From Saccharothrix violaceirubra (GTDB lineage Bacteria; Actinomycetota; Actinomycetes; Mycobacteriales; Pseudonocardiaceae): 64,000 nucleotides of DNA. The stretch covers positions 2,108,001 to 2,172,000 of the forward strand of contig NZ_JACHJS010000001.1 of NCBI RefSeq assembly GCF_014203755.1, read 5' to 3'. Position 1 is the first letter of the stretch; every line of letters begins with the position of its first letter. Below are positions 45,586 to 55,381 of the stretch, one piece after another. Position numbers and translations under genes: made by a program. Below the pieces are notes generated by a model. That model was not told the origin of the DNA, searched no databases, and worked only from the letters and a program-made list of their open reading frames with translations.

Positions 45586-48122
45586 TGTTCAAGGCGACGC
45601 TCAAGAGCCTGCTGTCGCGCAAGGTCCGCCTGCTGCTGTCCGGCCTGTCGGTCGTGCTGGGCGTGATGTTCGTGTCCGGCTCGTTCGTGCTGACCGACAC
45701 GCTCGACCGCTCGTTCAAGGACCTGTTCAGCTCGGCCTACAGCGACGTCGACGTGCAGGTCTCGGTGCCGTCCAAGGTCGACGGCGACAGCCCGGACGCC
45801 GCGTTGTCCGGCACGCTCGCGCCCGCGGACCTGGCCAAGGTCCAGGCCGTGGACGGGGTCGACAAGGCGTACGGCGACGTGGTCGGCTCGGCTCGGCCGA
45901 TCGGCTCCGACGGCAAGGTGCTCACCACCTCCGGCGCCCCGCGCATGGGCACGGCCTGGCGCGACGGTGGCCGTGAGGAGTTCCGCGAGGGCCACGCCCC
46001 GCGCGCCGACGACGAGGTGGCGGTCTCCGCGTACGTCGCCAAGGTCGGCGGGTACAAGGTCGGGCAGCGCATCGACGTCCTCACCCTCGAACCGCGCAGG
46101 TCGTTCACCGTCTCGGGCATCTTCGGCTACCCCGGTGGCCGCGACTCGCTCGGCGGCGAGATGATCACCGCCTTCACCACGCCCACCGCGCAGAAGTTGT
46201 TGCTGGGCAGGAAGGACGCGTACTCCGGCATCACCGCCGAGGCCAAGGCCGGTGTGGCGCAGGACGCCCTGCGCGACCGCGTGCAGTCCGCGCTCGGCGA
46301 CGGCGTGCGGGTCAAGACCGGCACCCAGTTGGCCAAGGAGTCGGCCGACCAGGTCGGCGAGGGCCTGAAGTTCTTCAACTACATCCTGCTGGGCTTCGCG
46401 GGCATCGCCTTGTTCGTGGGCATCTTCATCATCCTCAACACGTTCTCCATCCTCGTCGCGCAGCGCACCCGTGAACTGGCGCTGCTGCGGGCGATGGGCG
46501 CCGGCCGGGGCCAGATGATCGGCACGGTCGTGCTCGAAGCCGTGGTCATCGGCCTGGTCGCCTCGGTGGTCGGCCTGGGTGCCGGCATCGGTGTCGGCGC
46601 GGCCCTGGCGCAGTTCTTCGCCACGTTCGGCGGCAGCAGCCTCACGCTCGCCGGCCTGTCCGTGCCGTCGAGCGCGATCATCTCCGCGTTCTCGGTCGGT
46701 CTCGTGGTGACGGTGCTCGCCGCCCTGCTGCCCGCGCTGCGCGCCTCGCGCATCCCGCCGGTCGCCGCGATGCGCGAGGCCGCCACCCCCGACCGCCCGC
46801 TGACCCGGCCCACGATCGCCGGCGCCGTGCTCGGCGCGCTGGGCGGCACCGGCCTGGTGATCGGTTTCGACCAGGGGCAGCTGACGCTGATCATGGGCGG
46901 CCTGGTCGTGTCGTTCGTCGGCGTGGCCCTGCTGACGCCGCTGATCAGCCGACCGGTCGTGTCGGTGATCGGCCGACTGCTGTCGTGGTCGGTGCCGGGT
47001 CTGCTCGGCCGCCGCAACTCGGCCCGCAACCCGCGGCGCACGGCGATCACCGCCGCCGCGCTGATGGTCGGCATCGCGCTGATCACCGGCGTGAGCGTGG
47101 TCCTCACCTCCGCCACCGCGAGCCTGACCAAGATCGCCGACACCCAGATCAAGGCGGACCTGATCATCTCGGGCGAGAACGAGAACAGCGGCGGTGGCGG
47201 GTCGTTCACGGCCGCCGACATGGACCGGGTCGCGAAGACCGAAGGCGTGCGCCAGTCGTTCGGCTGGTACGGCGACCAGGTCCTGCTCGACGGCAAGCCC
47301 CGGTTCGCCGGTGCCATGACCGACGTGCCCGCCATGCACACGATCTTCGGCATGACCGCCAAGGAGGGCACGCTCGGCGACGTGCGGGCCGGCCAGATCG
47401 GCCTCACCGAGGAGATCGCCACCGAGCAGAACCTCAAGGTCGGCTCCACCGCCAGGCTCCAGACGACCAAGGGCGAGGAGCGCACGTACACCGTGGCGTT
47501 CGTCTACGCCAAGAGCACGCTGCTCAGCGGCACGGTCGTCGTGCCGACGGCGGTCGCCGCGGAGTTCGGCCGGGACCGGATCACCGACGCGTTCGTCCGG
47601 GTCGCCGACGGCGCCGACGCCGGTGCCGTGCGCAAGCGGATCGAGCCGCTGTTCGCCGACAACCCCGAGATCTCCGTGCAGGACCTCAGCTCGTACGTGA
47701 AGCAGCAGGCGTCGCAGCTGGACACGGTCCTGGTGATGATCCAGATCCTGCTGGCCCTGGCGATCCTCATCGCGGTGCTCGGCGTGATCAACACGCTGGC
47801 GCTGTCGGTGATCGAGCGGACCCGCGAACTGGGCCTGCTGCGGGCGATCGGCATGCGGCGGGCCCAGGTGATGCGCATGATCACCGTCGAGTCGGTGGTG
47901 ATCTCGGTGTTCGGCGCGCTGCTGGGCCTCGTGGTCGGCACCGGCCTCGGCTTCGCCGCGGTGCGGGCGCTCAAGGACCAGGGCGTGACGGACCTGAGCA
48001 TCCCGTGGTCCCAGCTCGGCGGGTACCTGGCGCTGGCCGCGGTGGTCGGCGTGGTCGCGGCGATCCTGCCCGCGATCCGCGCCGCGCGGCTCAACGTCCT
48101 GCAGGCCATCTCCTACGAGTGA
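45585..48122 (+). CDS. FtsX/MacB-type ABC permease with two MacB_PCD domains
   Basis: 845 residues. N-terminal helix and periplasmic MacB-like domain (~40-255), three helices of FtsX domain 1 (~260-400: NYILLGFAGIALFVGIFIILNTFSILVAQRTRELALLRAMGA), a central helix pair (~405-470), second extracytoplasmic domain (~500-700), and FtsX domain 2 (~710-840: IQILLALAILIAVLGVINTLALSVIERTRELGLLRAIGM). Such permeases move lipoproteins or antibiotics, or transmit force across the membrane. Substrate unknown. Two strong hairpins close the operon. Confidence 0.92.
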   Translation: MFKATLKSLLSRKVRLLLSGLSVVLGVMFVSGSFVLTDTLDRSFKDLFSSAYSDVDVQVSVPSKVDGDSPDAALSGTLAPADLAKVQAVDGVDKAYGDVVGSARPIGSDGKVLTTSGAPRMGTAWRDGGREEFREGHAPRADDEVAVSAYVAKVGGYKVGQRIDVLTLEPRRSFTVSGIFGYPGGRDSLGGEMITAFTTPTAQKLLLGRKDAYSGITAEAKAGVAQDALRDRVQSALGDGVRVKTGTQLAKESADQVGEGLKFFNYILLGFAGIALFVGIFIILNTFSILVAQRTRELALLRAMGAGRGQMIGTVVLEAVVIGLVASVVGLGAGIGVGAALAQFFATFGGSSLTLAGLSVPSSAIISAFSVGLVVTVLAALLPALRASRIPPVAAMREAATPDRPLTRPTIAGAVLGALGGTGLVIGFDQGQLTLIMGGLVVSFVGVALLTPLISRPVVSVIGRLLSWSVPGLLGRRNSARNPRRTAITAAALMVGIALITGVSVVLTSATASLTKIADTQIKADLIISGENENSGGGGSFTAADMDRVAKTEGVRQSFGWYGDQVLLDGKPRFAGAMTDVPAMHTIFGMTAKEGTLGDVRAGQIGLTEEIATEQNLKVGSTARLQTTKGEERTYTVAFVYAKSTLLSGTVVVPTAVAAEFGRDRITDAFVRVADGADAGAVRKRIEPLFADNPEISVQDLSSYVKQQASQLDTVLVMIQILLALAILIAVLGVINTLALSVIERTRELGLLRAIGMRRAQVMRMITVESVVISVFGALLGLVVGTGLGFAAVRALKDQGVTDLSIPWSQLGGYLALAAVVGVVAAILPAIRAARLNVLQAISYE

Positions 48123-48125
48123 ACC

Positions 48126-48164
48126 GGGTGGACGCCGGGGCGCTGGGGGTTCCGGCGTCCACCC
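48126..48164 (+). terminator. Hairpin after the FtsX-type permease
   Basis: gggtggacgccgg pairs with ccggcgtccaccc (13 bp, 13-nt loop) beginning 3 nt after the permease stop. No U-tract. Likely intrinsic terminator. Confidence 0.82.
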
Positions 48165-48177
48165 ACCCCGCGCGAGT

Positions 48178-48213
48178 CCGTCGTCGGAGCTGCCGTGGCC
48201 GCTCCGACGACGG
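48178..48213. terminator. Second hairpin between the ABC operon and ispH
   Basis: ccgtcgtcggagc pairs with gctccgacgacgg (13 bp, 10-nt loop). It lies 13 bp after the first hairpin and ~190 bp beyond the convergent ispH stop. It may act as a backup terminator in either direction. Confidence 0.7.
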
Positions 48214-48400
48214 GGTGTACGGGGACGGGCTGTCGCCGCTCGTCCGGGGTCTTCCTCGGCGGGGACCGTCGACGAAAGCCACCACGAGCCCGTCGGGGCG
48301 TGCGCGCCGGGCATCGTGAGCCGGCCGCATCCTGTCCGACCGACCCGGAGCCGGTGGTCGCGGACGGGTGCCGTGCCGCGTCATCGCCGCCGACGGGTGG

Positions 48401-49336
48401 TCAACCCCGGTCGCCCCGGCGCACGATGCCGGGCAGCGTGAACCGGATGGTCTCGCGGGTGGTCTCGCGGACCTGCACGTCCCACGCGCCCAGCGCCGCG
48501 ATCACGTCGTCGACCAGCCTCGGCGGCGCGGACGCGCCGGCGCTCAACCCGACGACCTGCACGTCGCGCAACCACTCCGGGTCGATCGCGGACGCGTCGT
48601 CGATCAGGTGCGCGGGCACGCCCTGGCGGCGGGCGAGTTCGACCAGGCGGACCGAGTTGGACGAGTTCGCCGAGCCGACCACCAGCACGAGGTCGGCGTC
48701 CCCGGCCACCTCGCGGACGGCCTCCTGGCGGTTGGTCGTGGCGTAGCAGATGTCGTCGGACGACGGGCCTTTCAGCCGGGGGAACCGGGCCCGGAGCGCG
48801 GCGACGACCTCGGCCGCCTCGTCGACGGCGAGCGTGGTCTGGGTCAGGTAGGAGACCCGGTCCGGGTCGGGGACCTCCAGCGCGGCCACCTCCTCCGGGG
48901 TCGCGACGACCACGGTGCTCTCCGGTGCCTCGCCGAACGTGCCCTCGACCTCTTCGTGGTCGGCGTGGCCGATGAGGACCACGGTGTCGCCGCGTGCGGC
49001 GAACCGGCGTGCCTCGGCGTGGACCTTGGTGACCAGCGGGCACGTCGCGTCGACCACCTCCAGGTCCCGGCGGCGTGCCTCGGCGCGGACGGCGGGGGAG
49101 ACGCCGTGCGCGGAGAAGACGACCGTGGCGCCGTCGGGCACGGCGTCGAGTTCGTCGACGAACACCGCGCCCCGGGCCTCGAGGTCGGCGACGACGTGCA
49201 CGTTGTGCACGATCTGCTTGCGCACGTGGACGGGGCCGCCGCGCTGGTCGAGCAGCCTCTCGACGATCTCGACCGCCCGCTCGACACCGGCGCAGAACGA
49301 CCGGGGCGAGGCGAGCAGCACAACGGGGAAGGCCAT
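48401..49336 (-). CDS. ispH: 4-hydroxy-3-methylbut-2-enyl diphosphate reductase (LytB/IspH)
   Basis: 311 residues. A 4Fe-4S enzyme catalysing the last step of the MEP pathway, giving IPP and DMAPP. The three cluster cysteines are in [16 protein letters not shown] (Cys15), [13 protein letters not shown] and [56 protein letters not shown], the [10 protein letters not shown] motif and [17 protein letters not shown] complete the family pattern. ATG 49336 has GGAG upstream. It lies downstream of the isoprenyl diphosphate synthase on the same strand, 125 bp apart with 22-nt repeats between. Actinobacteria often have two ispH copies; this one may be pathway-dedicated (inference). Confidence 0.95.
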   Translation of the reverse strand: MAFPVVLLASPRSFCAGVERAVEIVERLLDQRGGPVHVRKQIVHNVHVVADLEARGAVFVDELDAVPDGATVVFSAHGVSPAVRAEARRRDLEVVDATCPLVTKVHAEARRFAARGDTVVLIGHADHEEVEGTFGEAPESTVVVATPEEVAALEVPDPDRVSYLTQTTLAVDEAAEVVAALRARFPRLKGPSSDDICYATTNRQEAVREVAGDADLVLVVGSANSSNSVRLVELARRQGVPAHLIDDASAIDPEWLRDVQVVGLSAGASAPPRLVDDVIAALGAWDVQVRETTRETIRFTLPGIVRRGDRG

Positions 49337-49415
49337 GGTCGGTGCTCCAGACTGGGCTTGACGTGAGGTCGGGCGGGGACCGGTCGGCCCGGACCTCGGG
49401 GGCGTGCGCTTCTCC

Positions 49416-49461
49416 GGTGCCCGGACGCGTATCCCGGTGTCCGGGTGGAGGACTCGCGGGA
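49416..49461 (-). repeat. 22-nt repeat, two units after the isoprenyl synthase stop
   Basis: On the minus strand the TGA at 49462-49464 is followed by tcccgcgagtcctccaccc and ggacacc, then a second unit starting cgggatacgcgtccgg. Same orientation relative to the gene as at 43731, 44076 and 56453. The first unit differs by one base from that after the anti-sigma stop. Confidence 0.8.
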
Positions 49462-50502
49462 TCAGTGGTCGCGGTCGGCGACCAACCGGGCGAGGGCCGT
49501 CAGCTCCTCGGCCGGATCGCGTTCGGGACCGGCGGCGTCGAGGTGGGCGCGGGCCTGGGCGAGCAGCGTGTCGGCGCGTTCCCGGCTCCACGCGCGGGCA
49601 CCGGCGGCCTCGATCAACGTCGCGGCCCGGGCCAGGTCGTCGGCCGACAGCGGTTCGGCCGCGTGGTACAGCGCGTCCAGCGACCGCCCGGCCGGGGTGT
49701 CCGACGCGAGCGCCGCGACCACCGGCAGCGACTTCTTGCGGTTGGCCAGGTCCGAGTGGACGGGCTTGCCGGTCACCCCGGGATCGCCCCAGATGCCCAG
49801 CAGGTCGTCGACGAACTGGAACGCCAGCCCCAACCGGTCGCCGAACGCCCGCAGGTGCGCGACCCGCTCGGGTGCGCCCTCGCCGTACAGCGCGCCCAAC
49901 TCGCACGAGGCGCCGAGCAGCGCGCCGGTCTTCAGCTCGGCCATCCGCACGCACTCGGCGACCGCGACCGACCGGCGTTCCTCGAACGCGAGATCGGAAC
50001 TCTGCCCGCCGAGCAACGACTGCACGGCCGCGCTCAGCACCCGGATCGCCCGCTGCGCGCAGGGGTGGCCACTGGCCGCGAGCACGTCCAGCGCCAGGGT
50101 CAGCAGGGCGTCGCCGGCCAGGATCGCGGTGTTGACGCCGAACACCGTCCACGCCGTCGGCCGGTGCCGGCGGGTGCGGTCGCCGTCCATCACGTCGTCG
50201 TGCAGCAACGAGAAGTTGTGCACCAGCTCCACAGCGACGGCCGCGGGCATGGCTTCCTCGGCGCTGCCGCCGACGGCCCGTGCGGACAGCAGCACCAGGG
50301 CGGGCCGGATCGCCTTGCCCGCGTCCGCGCCGACGACCCGGCCGTTCTCGTCCCACCAGCCGAAGTGGTAGCCGGCGACGTCGCGCATCGCGGCGGGCAG
50401 TCGGTCGACGGCCGCGCGCAGGGCCGGGTCGACCCCGCGGCGGCTCCAGCTGAGCACCTCGCGCGCGCCGCGGCGCGCGGGTGTCACGTCGAGATCGGTC
50501 AT
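49462..50502 (-). CDS. Isoprenyl (polyprenyl) diphosphate synthase, probable encapsulin cargo
   Basis: 346 residues, trans-isoprenyl synthase fold. First Asp-rich motif [10 protein letters not shown] (Asp102-103), [42 protein letters not shown], second Asp-rich region [34 protein letters not shown]. It condenses IPP with allylic diphosphates; chain length cannot be read reliably. ATG 50502 is preferred because AGGAG lies just upstream. A GTG at 50583 would add 27 Pro/Ala/Ser-rich residues, but with poor third-position bias and inside a hairpin stem. Polyprenyl synthases are recurrent partners of family 2B encapsulins, whose genes lie upstream on the same strand. Confidence 0.92.
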   Translation of the reverse strand: MTDLDVTPARRGAREVLSWSRRGVDPALRAAVDRLPAAMRDVAGYHFGWWDENGRVVGADAGKAIRPALVLLSARAVGGSAEEAMPAAVAVELVHNFSLLHDDVMDGDRTRRHRPTAWTVFGVNTAILAGDALLTLALDVLAASGHPCAQRAIRVLSAAVQSLLGGQSSDLAFEERRSVAVAECVRMAELKTGALLGASCELGALYGEGAPERVAHLRAFGDRLGLAFQFVDDLLGIWGDPGVTGKPVHSDLANRKKSLPVVAALASDTPAGRSLDALYHAAEPLSADDLARAATLIEAAGARAWSRERADTLLAQARAHLDAAGPERDPAEELTALARLVADRDH

Positions 50503-50579
50503 CACTCTCCTGTCCGGAAACGGGATCGAAGGAAGGGAAGGTGCGGGGGAGCGAGGGGTGGGCGCGGCGGGGACCGGAA

Positions 50580-50626
50580 GCACCGAAGGGCTCGACGCGA
50601 CCCACTCCCGTCGAGCCCTTTGGTGC
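50580..50626 (-). terminator. 18-bp hairpin just before the isoprenyl synthase gene
   Basis: gcaccgaagggctcgacg pairs with cgtcgagccctttggtgc over 18 bp (one G-T) with an 11-nt loop. It lies between the shell gene and the synthase, ending 78 bp before the synthase start. It may work as a second terminator for the shell mRNA or as a leader attenuator for the enzyme. Confidence 0.75.
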
Positions 50627-50775
50627 CGTTCCGAGGTGTCGCCGCGCGGCTCGTGGCGATCGGACGGCGGCGGAAACCCTTGCCCACAAGGGGAGAACCG
50701 GCCTGCCGGTGCCGGAAGTCCGTCCCTGTGCGGGGGTGGGCCTTCGGCACGATGGCGTCGGCACGCCGGGCGAGC

Positions 50776-50805
50776 GGGGAACCGGTCCGTCGGGGCCGGT
50801 TCCCC
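50776..50805 (-). terminator. Hairpin directly after the second shell gene
   Basis: ggggaaccgg pairs perfectly with ccggttcccc (10-nt loop), beginning 6 nt after the shell stop on the minus strand. Likely terminator that limits read-through from abundant shell mRNA into the enzyme genes. Confidence 0.72.
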
Positions 50806-50811
50806 GGGCCG

Positions 50812-52218
50812 TCAGTAGCGGCCGACCTCCACGTGTTCCAGCACGCCCAACGCGTCCGGCACCAGGACGGCCACCGAGTAGTAGGCGGTGACGAGGTAGG
50901 AGATGATCGCCTTCTCGTCGATGCCGGTGAACCGGACGCTCAGGCCCGGCTCGTACTCGTCGGGGATGCCGGTCTGGTGCAGGCCGACGACGCCCTGGTC
51001 GTCCTCGCCCACGCGCATGGCCAGGATCGAACTCGTGCCCTGCGACGTGATCGGGATCTTGTCCGACGGCAGCAGCGGCACGCCGCGCCACGTCATGACC
51101 CGCGTCCCCTCCACGTCGATCACGTTCGGGTACAGACCGCGCCGGGTCACCTCGCGGCCGAACGCCGCGATCGCGCGCGGATGGGCCAGCATGAACCGGG
51201 TCTTGCGCCGCCGGGACAGCAGCTCGTCGAGGTCGTCGGGCGTCGGCGGACCGCCGCGGGTGTGGATGCGCTGCTTGAGGTCCGCGTTGTGCAGCAGCCC
51301 GATGCGCGGGTTGTTGAGCATCTCGTGCTCCTGGCGTTCGCGCAGGGCCTCGACGGTCAACTTCAACTGCTGCTCGGTCTGGTTCATCGGCTTGTTGAAC
51401 AGGTCGGCGACGCGGGTGTGGACCCGCAGCACCGTCTGCGCCACCTCGAGCTGGTACTCGCGCGGCGCCAGCTCGTAGTCGACGAAGGTCAGGGGCAGGT
51501 CGGGCTCGCCCGTGTGGCCGGCCGCGATGTCGATCGCGGCCTCGCCGTGCTTGTTCTGCGGTTTGGCCCGCCCCTGCTCGACGGCCCGCGCGTGCGCGCG
51601 CACCACGTCGGCGGCCACGCCCTCGACCACGCCCCACGGCAGCACCAGCACGATCACCGGGGTGACCGCCTTGACGGTGTACTCCCACCGCTCGTCCTCG
51701 CCCGCGAGCGATTCGTCGCCGAAGTGGTCGCCGTCGGCGAGCACGTCGAGCACGGTCTGGTCGCCGTACTCGCCCGCGCCGATCTTGTTGACCTTGCCGT
51801 GCGCGACGAGGAACACCTCGTCGGCCGGGCGGCCGGCCTCGACGAGCACGTCGCCGACGCCGAACTCGCGCTGCTCGAACCGGTTGGCGAGCGCGTCGAG
51901 CAGCGCGTCGTCGGCGAGGTCGCGCAACGCCGGCAGCTCGCGCAGCTCCTGGGGGACGACCCGGATGTCCGAGCCGGTGCCGGTGAACGTCACGCGGCCG
52001 TCGCCGATCGCGTAGCTCAGCCGGCGGTTGACCCGGTACGTACCGGCGTCGGTGCGCACCCACGGCAGCTGCCGCAGCAGCCACCGGGGCGAGATGCCCT
52101 GCATCTGGGGCGTGGACTTGGTGGTCGACGCCAGGTTCCGGGCCGCCGCCGTGCCGAGGGCACGCCGCTGGTCCTCGACGGCCTCTGCGACGGAGTGGCC
52201 GGGGTCTGTCACGGTCAC
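50812..52218 (-). CDS. Family 2B encapsulin shell protein with cNMP-binding domain (paralogue 2)
   Basis: 468 residues. N-arm [34 protein letters not shown], then a cyclic-nucleotide-binding-like insert ~95-215 ([62 protein letters not shown]). The HK97-like shell part follows: [95 protein letters not shown], and [29 protein letters not shown]. This is the EshA-like family 2B architecture. It has often been labelled a Crp-type regulator, but no helix-turn-helix is present. GTG 52218 gives VTVTD, matching the paralogue. The gap to the upstream shell gene is 35 bp. Confidence 0.9.
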   Translation of the reverse strand: MTVTDPGHSVAEAVEDQRRALGTAAARNLASTTKSTPQMQGISPRWLLRQLPWVRTDAGTYRVNRRLSYAIGDGRVTFTGTGSDIRVVPQELRELPALRDLADDALLDALANRFEQREFGVGDVLVEAGRPADEVFLVAHGKVNKIGAGEYGDQTVLDVLADGDHFGDESLAGEDERWEYTVKAVTPVIVLVLPWGVVEGVAADVVRAHARAVEQGRAKPQNKHGEAAIDIAAGHTGEPDLPLTFVDYELAPREYQLEVAQTVLRVHTRVADLFNKPMNQTEQQLKLTVEALRERQEHEMLNNPRIGLLHNADLKQRIHTRGGPPTPDDLDELLSRRRKTRFMLAHPRAIAAFGREVTRRGLYPNVIDVEGTRVMTWRGVPLLPSDKIPITSQGTSSILAMRVGEDDQGVVGLHQTGIPDEYEPGLSVRFTGIDEKAIISYLVTAYYSVAVLVPDALGVLEHVEVGRY

Positions 52219-52253
52219 GTCAGGAAATCCGCTCTCTGCGCTGGGTGGGGACT

Positions 52254-53669
52254 TCAGTCCTCGCGGCCGAGCTGGACGTTCTCCAACACGCCGAGCGCGT
52301 CGGGCACCAGCACGGCCGTCGAGTAGTAGGCGCTGACGAGGTAGGAGATGATCGCCTTCTCGTCGACGTTCATGAAGCGCACGGACAGGCCGGGCTGGTA
52401 CTCGTCCGGCAGGCCGGTCTGGTGCAGGCCGATGACGCCCTGGTTGTCCTCGCCCGCGCGCAGCAGCATGATCGAGCTGGTCCGCTTCGAGGAGATCTCC
52501 AGCTTGCTGCACGGCAGCAGCGGCACGCCGCGCCACGCGGGCACCTGGTTGCCGCCGAGGTCGACGTTCGACGGGTAGATGCCGCGCTTGGAGCACTCAC
52601 GGCCGAACGCGGCGATCACCTTGGGGTGGGCCAGGAACGCGGTGGGCTGCTTCCACACCGTGGCCAGCAGCTCGTCGAGGTCGTCGGGGGTCGGCGGGCC
52701 GCTGCGGGTGTGGATGCGCTGCTTGAGGTCGGCCTGGTGGAGCAGGCCGAACTCGCGGTTGTTGACCATCTCGTACTCCTGGCGTTCGCGCAGGGCCTCG
52801 ATGGTCAGCCGCAACTGCTGCTCGACCTGGTTCATCGGCTGGTTGTAGAGGTCGGCGACGCGGCTGTGCACGCGCAGCACGGTCTGGGCGACGCTCAGCT
52901 CGAACTCGCGCGGCGCCAGCTCGTAGTCGACGTAGGTGCCGGGCAGGTCGGGTTCGCCGTCGTGGCCGGAGGCGATGTCGATCTCGGCCTCGCCGTGGAC
53001 GTTCTGCTTCTTCACGCCCCGCGAGTACGCCCGCTGGATGTGCGACCGCAGCGCGCCCGCCTCGCCGTTGAGCTGCTCGAAGTCGTCCCACGACAGCGAC
53101 AGGACGATCACCGGGGTCACCGCCTTGACGGTGTACTCCCACTCGCCCTGCGGGCCGGCGAGCACCTGGTCGCCGAAGTAGCCGCCGGTGGCCAGGACGT
53201 CGAGCACGGTCTGGTCGCCGTACTCGCCCGCGCCGATCTTGTCGACCTTGCCGTGCGCGATGAGGAAGACCTCGTTCTTCGGTCGGCCCTCCTCGACGAT
53301 CACCTGGCCGACCTCGTACTCGCGCTGCCGGAAGCGGCGGGCGAGCGCGGTCAACGCCTCCACGTCGTCGAAGTCGCGCAGCAGCGGGAGTTCGACGAGT
53401 TCCTGGGGTACGACGCTGACCTCCGCGCCGACGTTGGTGAAACTCAGCCGGCCGTCGCCGATCGCGTAGCTGAGCCGGCGGTTGACGCGGTACGCGCCGC
53501 CCGACGCCTCGACCCAGGGCAGGACCTTGAGCAGCCACCGGGAGGTGATGCCCTGCATCTGGGGGACGGACTTGGTCGTCGTCGCCAGATTCCGGGCCGC
53601 CGCCGTACCGAGGCTCAGCCTCGGCTGCTCGTTCTCCACGTCCGGGGTGAGCGAATCGGTCACAGTCAC
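52254..53669 (-). CDS. Family 2B encapsulin shell protein with cNMP-binding domain (paralogue 1)
   Basis: 471 residues, closely similar to the next gene through its whole length: [34 protein letters not shown], cNMP domain [34 protein letters not shown], shell part [38 protein letters not shown] and [15 protein letters not shown], ending [14 protein letters not shown]. Differences cluster in the cNMP domain and exposed loops, as expected for two subunits co-assembling in one shell or making two shells. GTG 53669 was chosen by analogy with the paralogue (VTVTD); TTG 53684 and GTG 53672 are alternatives. It is first in the shell operon, after an ~800-bp non-coding leader. Confidence 0.9.
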   Translation of the reverse strand: MTVTDSLTPDVENEQPRLSLGTAAARNLATTTKSVPQMQGITSRWLLKVLPWVEASGGAYRVNRRLSYAIGDGRLSFTNVGAEVSVVPQELVELPLLRDFDDVEALTALARRFRQREYEVGQVIVEEGRPKNEVFLIAHGKVDKIGAGEYGDQTVLDVLATGGYFGDQVLAGPQGEWEYTVKAVTPVIVLSLSWDDFEQLNGEAGALRSHIQRAYSRGVKKQNVHGEAEIDIASGHDGEPDLPGTYVDYELAPREFELSVAQTVLRVHSRVADLYNQPMNQVEQQLRLTIEALRERQEYEMVNNREFGLLHQADLKQRIHTRSGPPTPDDLDELLATVWKQPTAFLAHPKVIAAFGRECSKRGIYPSNVDLGGNQVPAWRGVPLLPCSKLEISSKRTSSIMLLRAGEDNQGVIGLHQTGLPDEYQPGLSVRFMNVDEKAIISYLVSAYYSTAVLVPDALGVLENVQLGRED

Positions 53670-54478
53670 CACGTACACCGCCAATCGGATTTTCGGTCTT
53701 CGGTCCGGGGCCGAACGCTAGTGAGGCCGAATGCGCGTGCGTAAGCGCCCATAGCGGGGACAGCCCGTTGCGCTAGCAGTACCACTTCGCTATACGCGCT
53801 GTGCCGATTGAGGGTGGGAATAGCGACAACGGGTGAATTTCTGCCCCGATCGGCGTTCGGCCACCGGCGATCTGGGATTGATCCCCTGTTCGAACTAGTG
53901 ATCTTCACCCGAAAAGGCCGTTGACGCTGCTCCGCGCCAGTGCAACCGTCACTATTCCGGTGGTATTGCCCACGAAGATCATTCGTAGGGGTGTACGCCG
54001 GTCGGGCCATGGCAGGCGTGGATTTCGCGGAATGTTTGCCCGGGTAGCAATCGGAGCTTTACTCGCATTGGAGGAAAGGCGGGGGCGTTCGAGTGGAGTG
54101 GGCTTCGTCGACCGTCGGATTCGGCGTCGATGTGCATCGGTCCGCCGGGTGATCGACACCGCCTGTCATCCGTCGCGGTACTTCGTCGCCGGGACGGGTG
54201 GCATTGCGGTCACGACCGGTCGCCGCGATCGCGGGGCGTTCGGAAGCGGGATTCCGGCCCGCGGCCACCGGTAGGTGCCATGAGGTGCCCGGTGGGGATC
54301 GTCCGGGCCGGGAGTCGGGTGACGGTCCGTGGTCGCCGCGCCCGGTCACTCGTACGCGTGGACCGAAGCTGATCCGTTCGGGGCTGGATCGTGTCGGCCG
54401 AGTGATCGTCGTTTGGGTACATCCCTGCCGGTACCGTTGCCCGGATCGGGTGACGGCTAGGCAGAAGGATGGTCGACG
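53670..54478. other. Long non-coding region upstream of the encapsulin operon
   Basis: About 810 bp with visibly more A/T than the rest of the window and no ORF with convincing codon use. It must contain the divergent promoters of the shell operon and the cyclase gene. Short repeated words such as tagcg and gcgctag near 53720-53800 are seen, but no operator could be defined. An unrecognised small RNA or a decayed gene is possible. Confidence 0.5.
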
Positions 54479-55285
54479 GTGCGCAGACGGTCGATGCTCG
54501 CGGGTGTGGCGACGACGGTGGGTGGCATGATCGCGGCGGGTACGGGCACGGCCGGTGCGGCCGGGGCGCCGGGGTTGCGGGACCACCGGTTGGTGAGCCT
54601 GTCGCACGTGAACGACCCGGACCGGACCAACGTCTATCCCGGGGACCCCGCGTTCAAGCTCACCACGATCACCACCGTCCCCGAGGACGGCTTCTACCTC
54701 CAGTACGTGGAGCAGGGCGAGCACACCGGCACGCACTGGGGGGCGCCCGCGCACTTCAACAGCGACGAGCCCGCGGCCGACGAACTCGACGTCGAGGACC
54801 TGTTCCTGCCCGCCGTGAAGATCGACGTGCGCGACAAGGCCCGGCGCGACGCCGACTACGAGGTCACCGTCGACGACCTCCAGCGCTGGGAGCGCAAGCA
54901 CGGTCGCATCCCGAACGAGGCGGCCGTGATCCTGTGGACCGGCTGGGAGGACCGCTGGGGCACGCCCGCGTTCTACAACTACGACACGCAGGGGCGCATG
55001 CACCAGCCGGGCTTCTCGCTGGCCGCCGTGCAGTGGCTGGTGCGCACCGGGCGGCTGGGGCGGCGTGGTGCGCTGGGCACGGACACGTTCAGCCCGGAGT
55101 CGGCGCTGGACGCGGAGTACCGGGTGTCGAAGCTGCTCTACCGCGAGCACCGGATCAGCCTGGAGATCCTGGCCAACCTGGCGAAACTGCCGGAGACCGG
55201 GGCGCACGTCCTGGTCGGGGGCACGATCAACCGCCGCGGTTCCGGCTCGCCGGCGACCGTGTTCGCCTTCGTGCCCCGGCGCTGA
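54479..55285 (+). CDS. Secreted cyclase-family metal hydrolase (kynurenine-formamidase-like)
   Basis: 268 residues. The N-terminus RRRSMLAGVATTVGGMIAAG resembles a twin-arginine signal peptide. The PF04199 cyclase fold follows: LVSLSHVNDPD, YPGDPAFKL, QGEHTGTHWGAPAHF, AAVILWTGWEDRWG, HQPGFSLAAVQWL and LGTDTFSPES. The metal motif HxGTHxDxPxH has Gly in place of the Asp, which may be a subfamily trait or change the metal site. Substrate unknown. GTG 54479 has AAGGA 9 nt upstream and keeps the arginines; ATG 54494 would lose them. Confidence 0.85.
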   Translation: MRRRSMLAGVATTVGGMIAAGTGTAGAAGAPGLRDHRLVSLSHVNDPDRTNVYPGDPAFKLTTITTVPEDGFYLQYVEQGEHTGTHWGAPAHFNSDEPAADELDVEDLFLPAVKIDVRDKARRDADYEVTVDDLQRWERKHGRIPNEAAVILWTGWEDRWGTPAFYNYDTQGRMHQPGFSLAAVQWLVRTGRLGRRGALGTDTFSPESALDAEYRVSKLLYREHRISLEILANLAKLPETGAHVLVGGTINRRGSGSPATVFAFVPRR

Positions 55286-55381
55286 GGGCCGGGGCGTGTC
55301 CCGGTGCGGCGGCCCCGCCGGCGGAGGCGTCGACCGTCCGGCGGCGTCGGGGTGGACCGCGGCGGTGTCGCCGGAGGCCGG

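Noticed and set aside
50812..53669. Crp/Fnr-type transcription regulators
   Set aside because: The cNMP-like domain is present, but no C-terminal helix-turn-helix follows; the rest matches family 2B shell proteins.
53921..54274. 117-codon ORF in the long intergenic region
   Set aside because: Poor codon bias, Arg-rich sequence, no ribosome-binding site and no recognisable domain.
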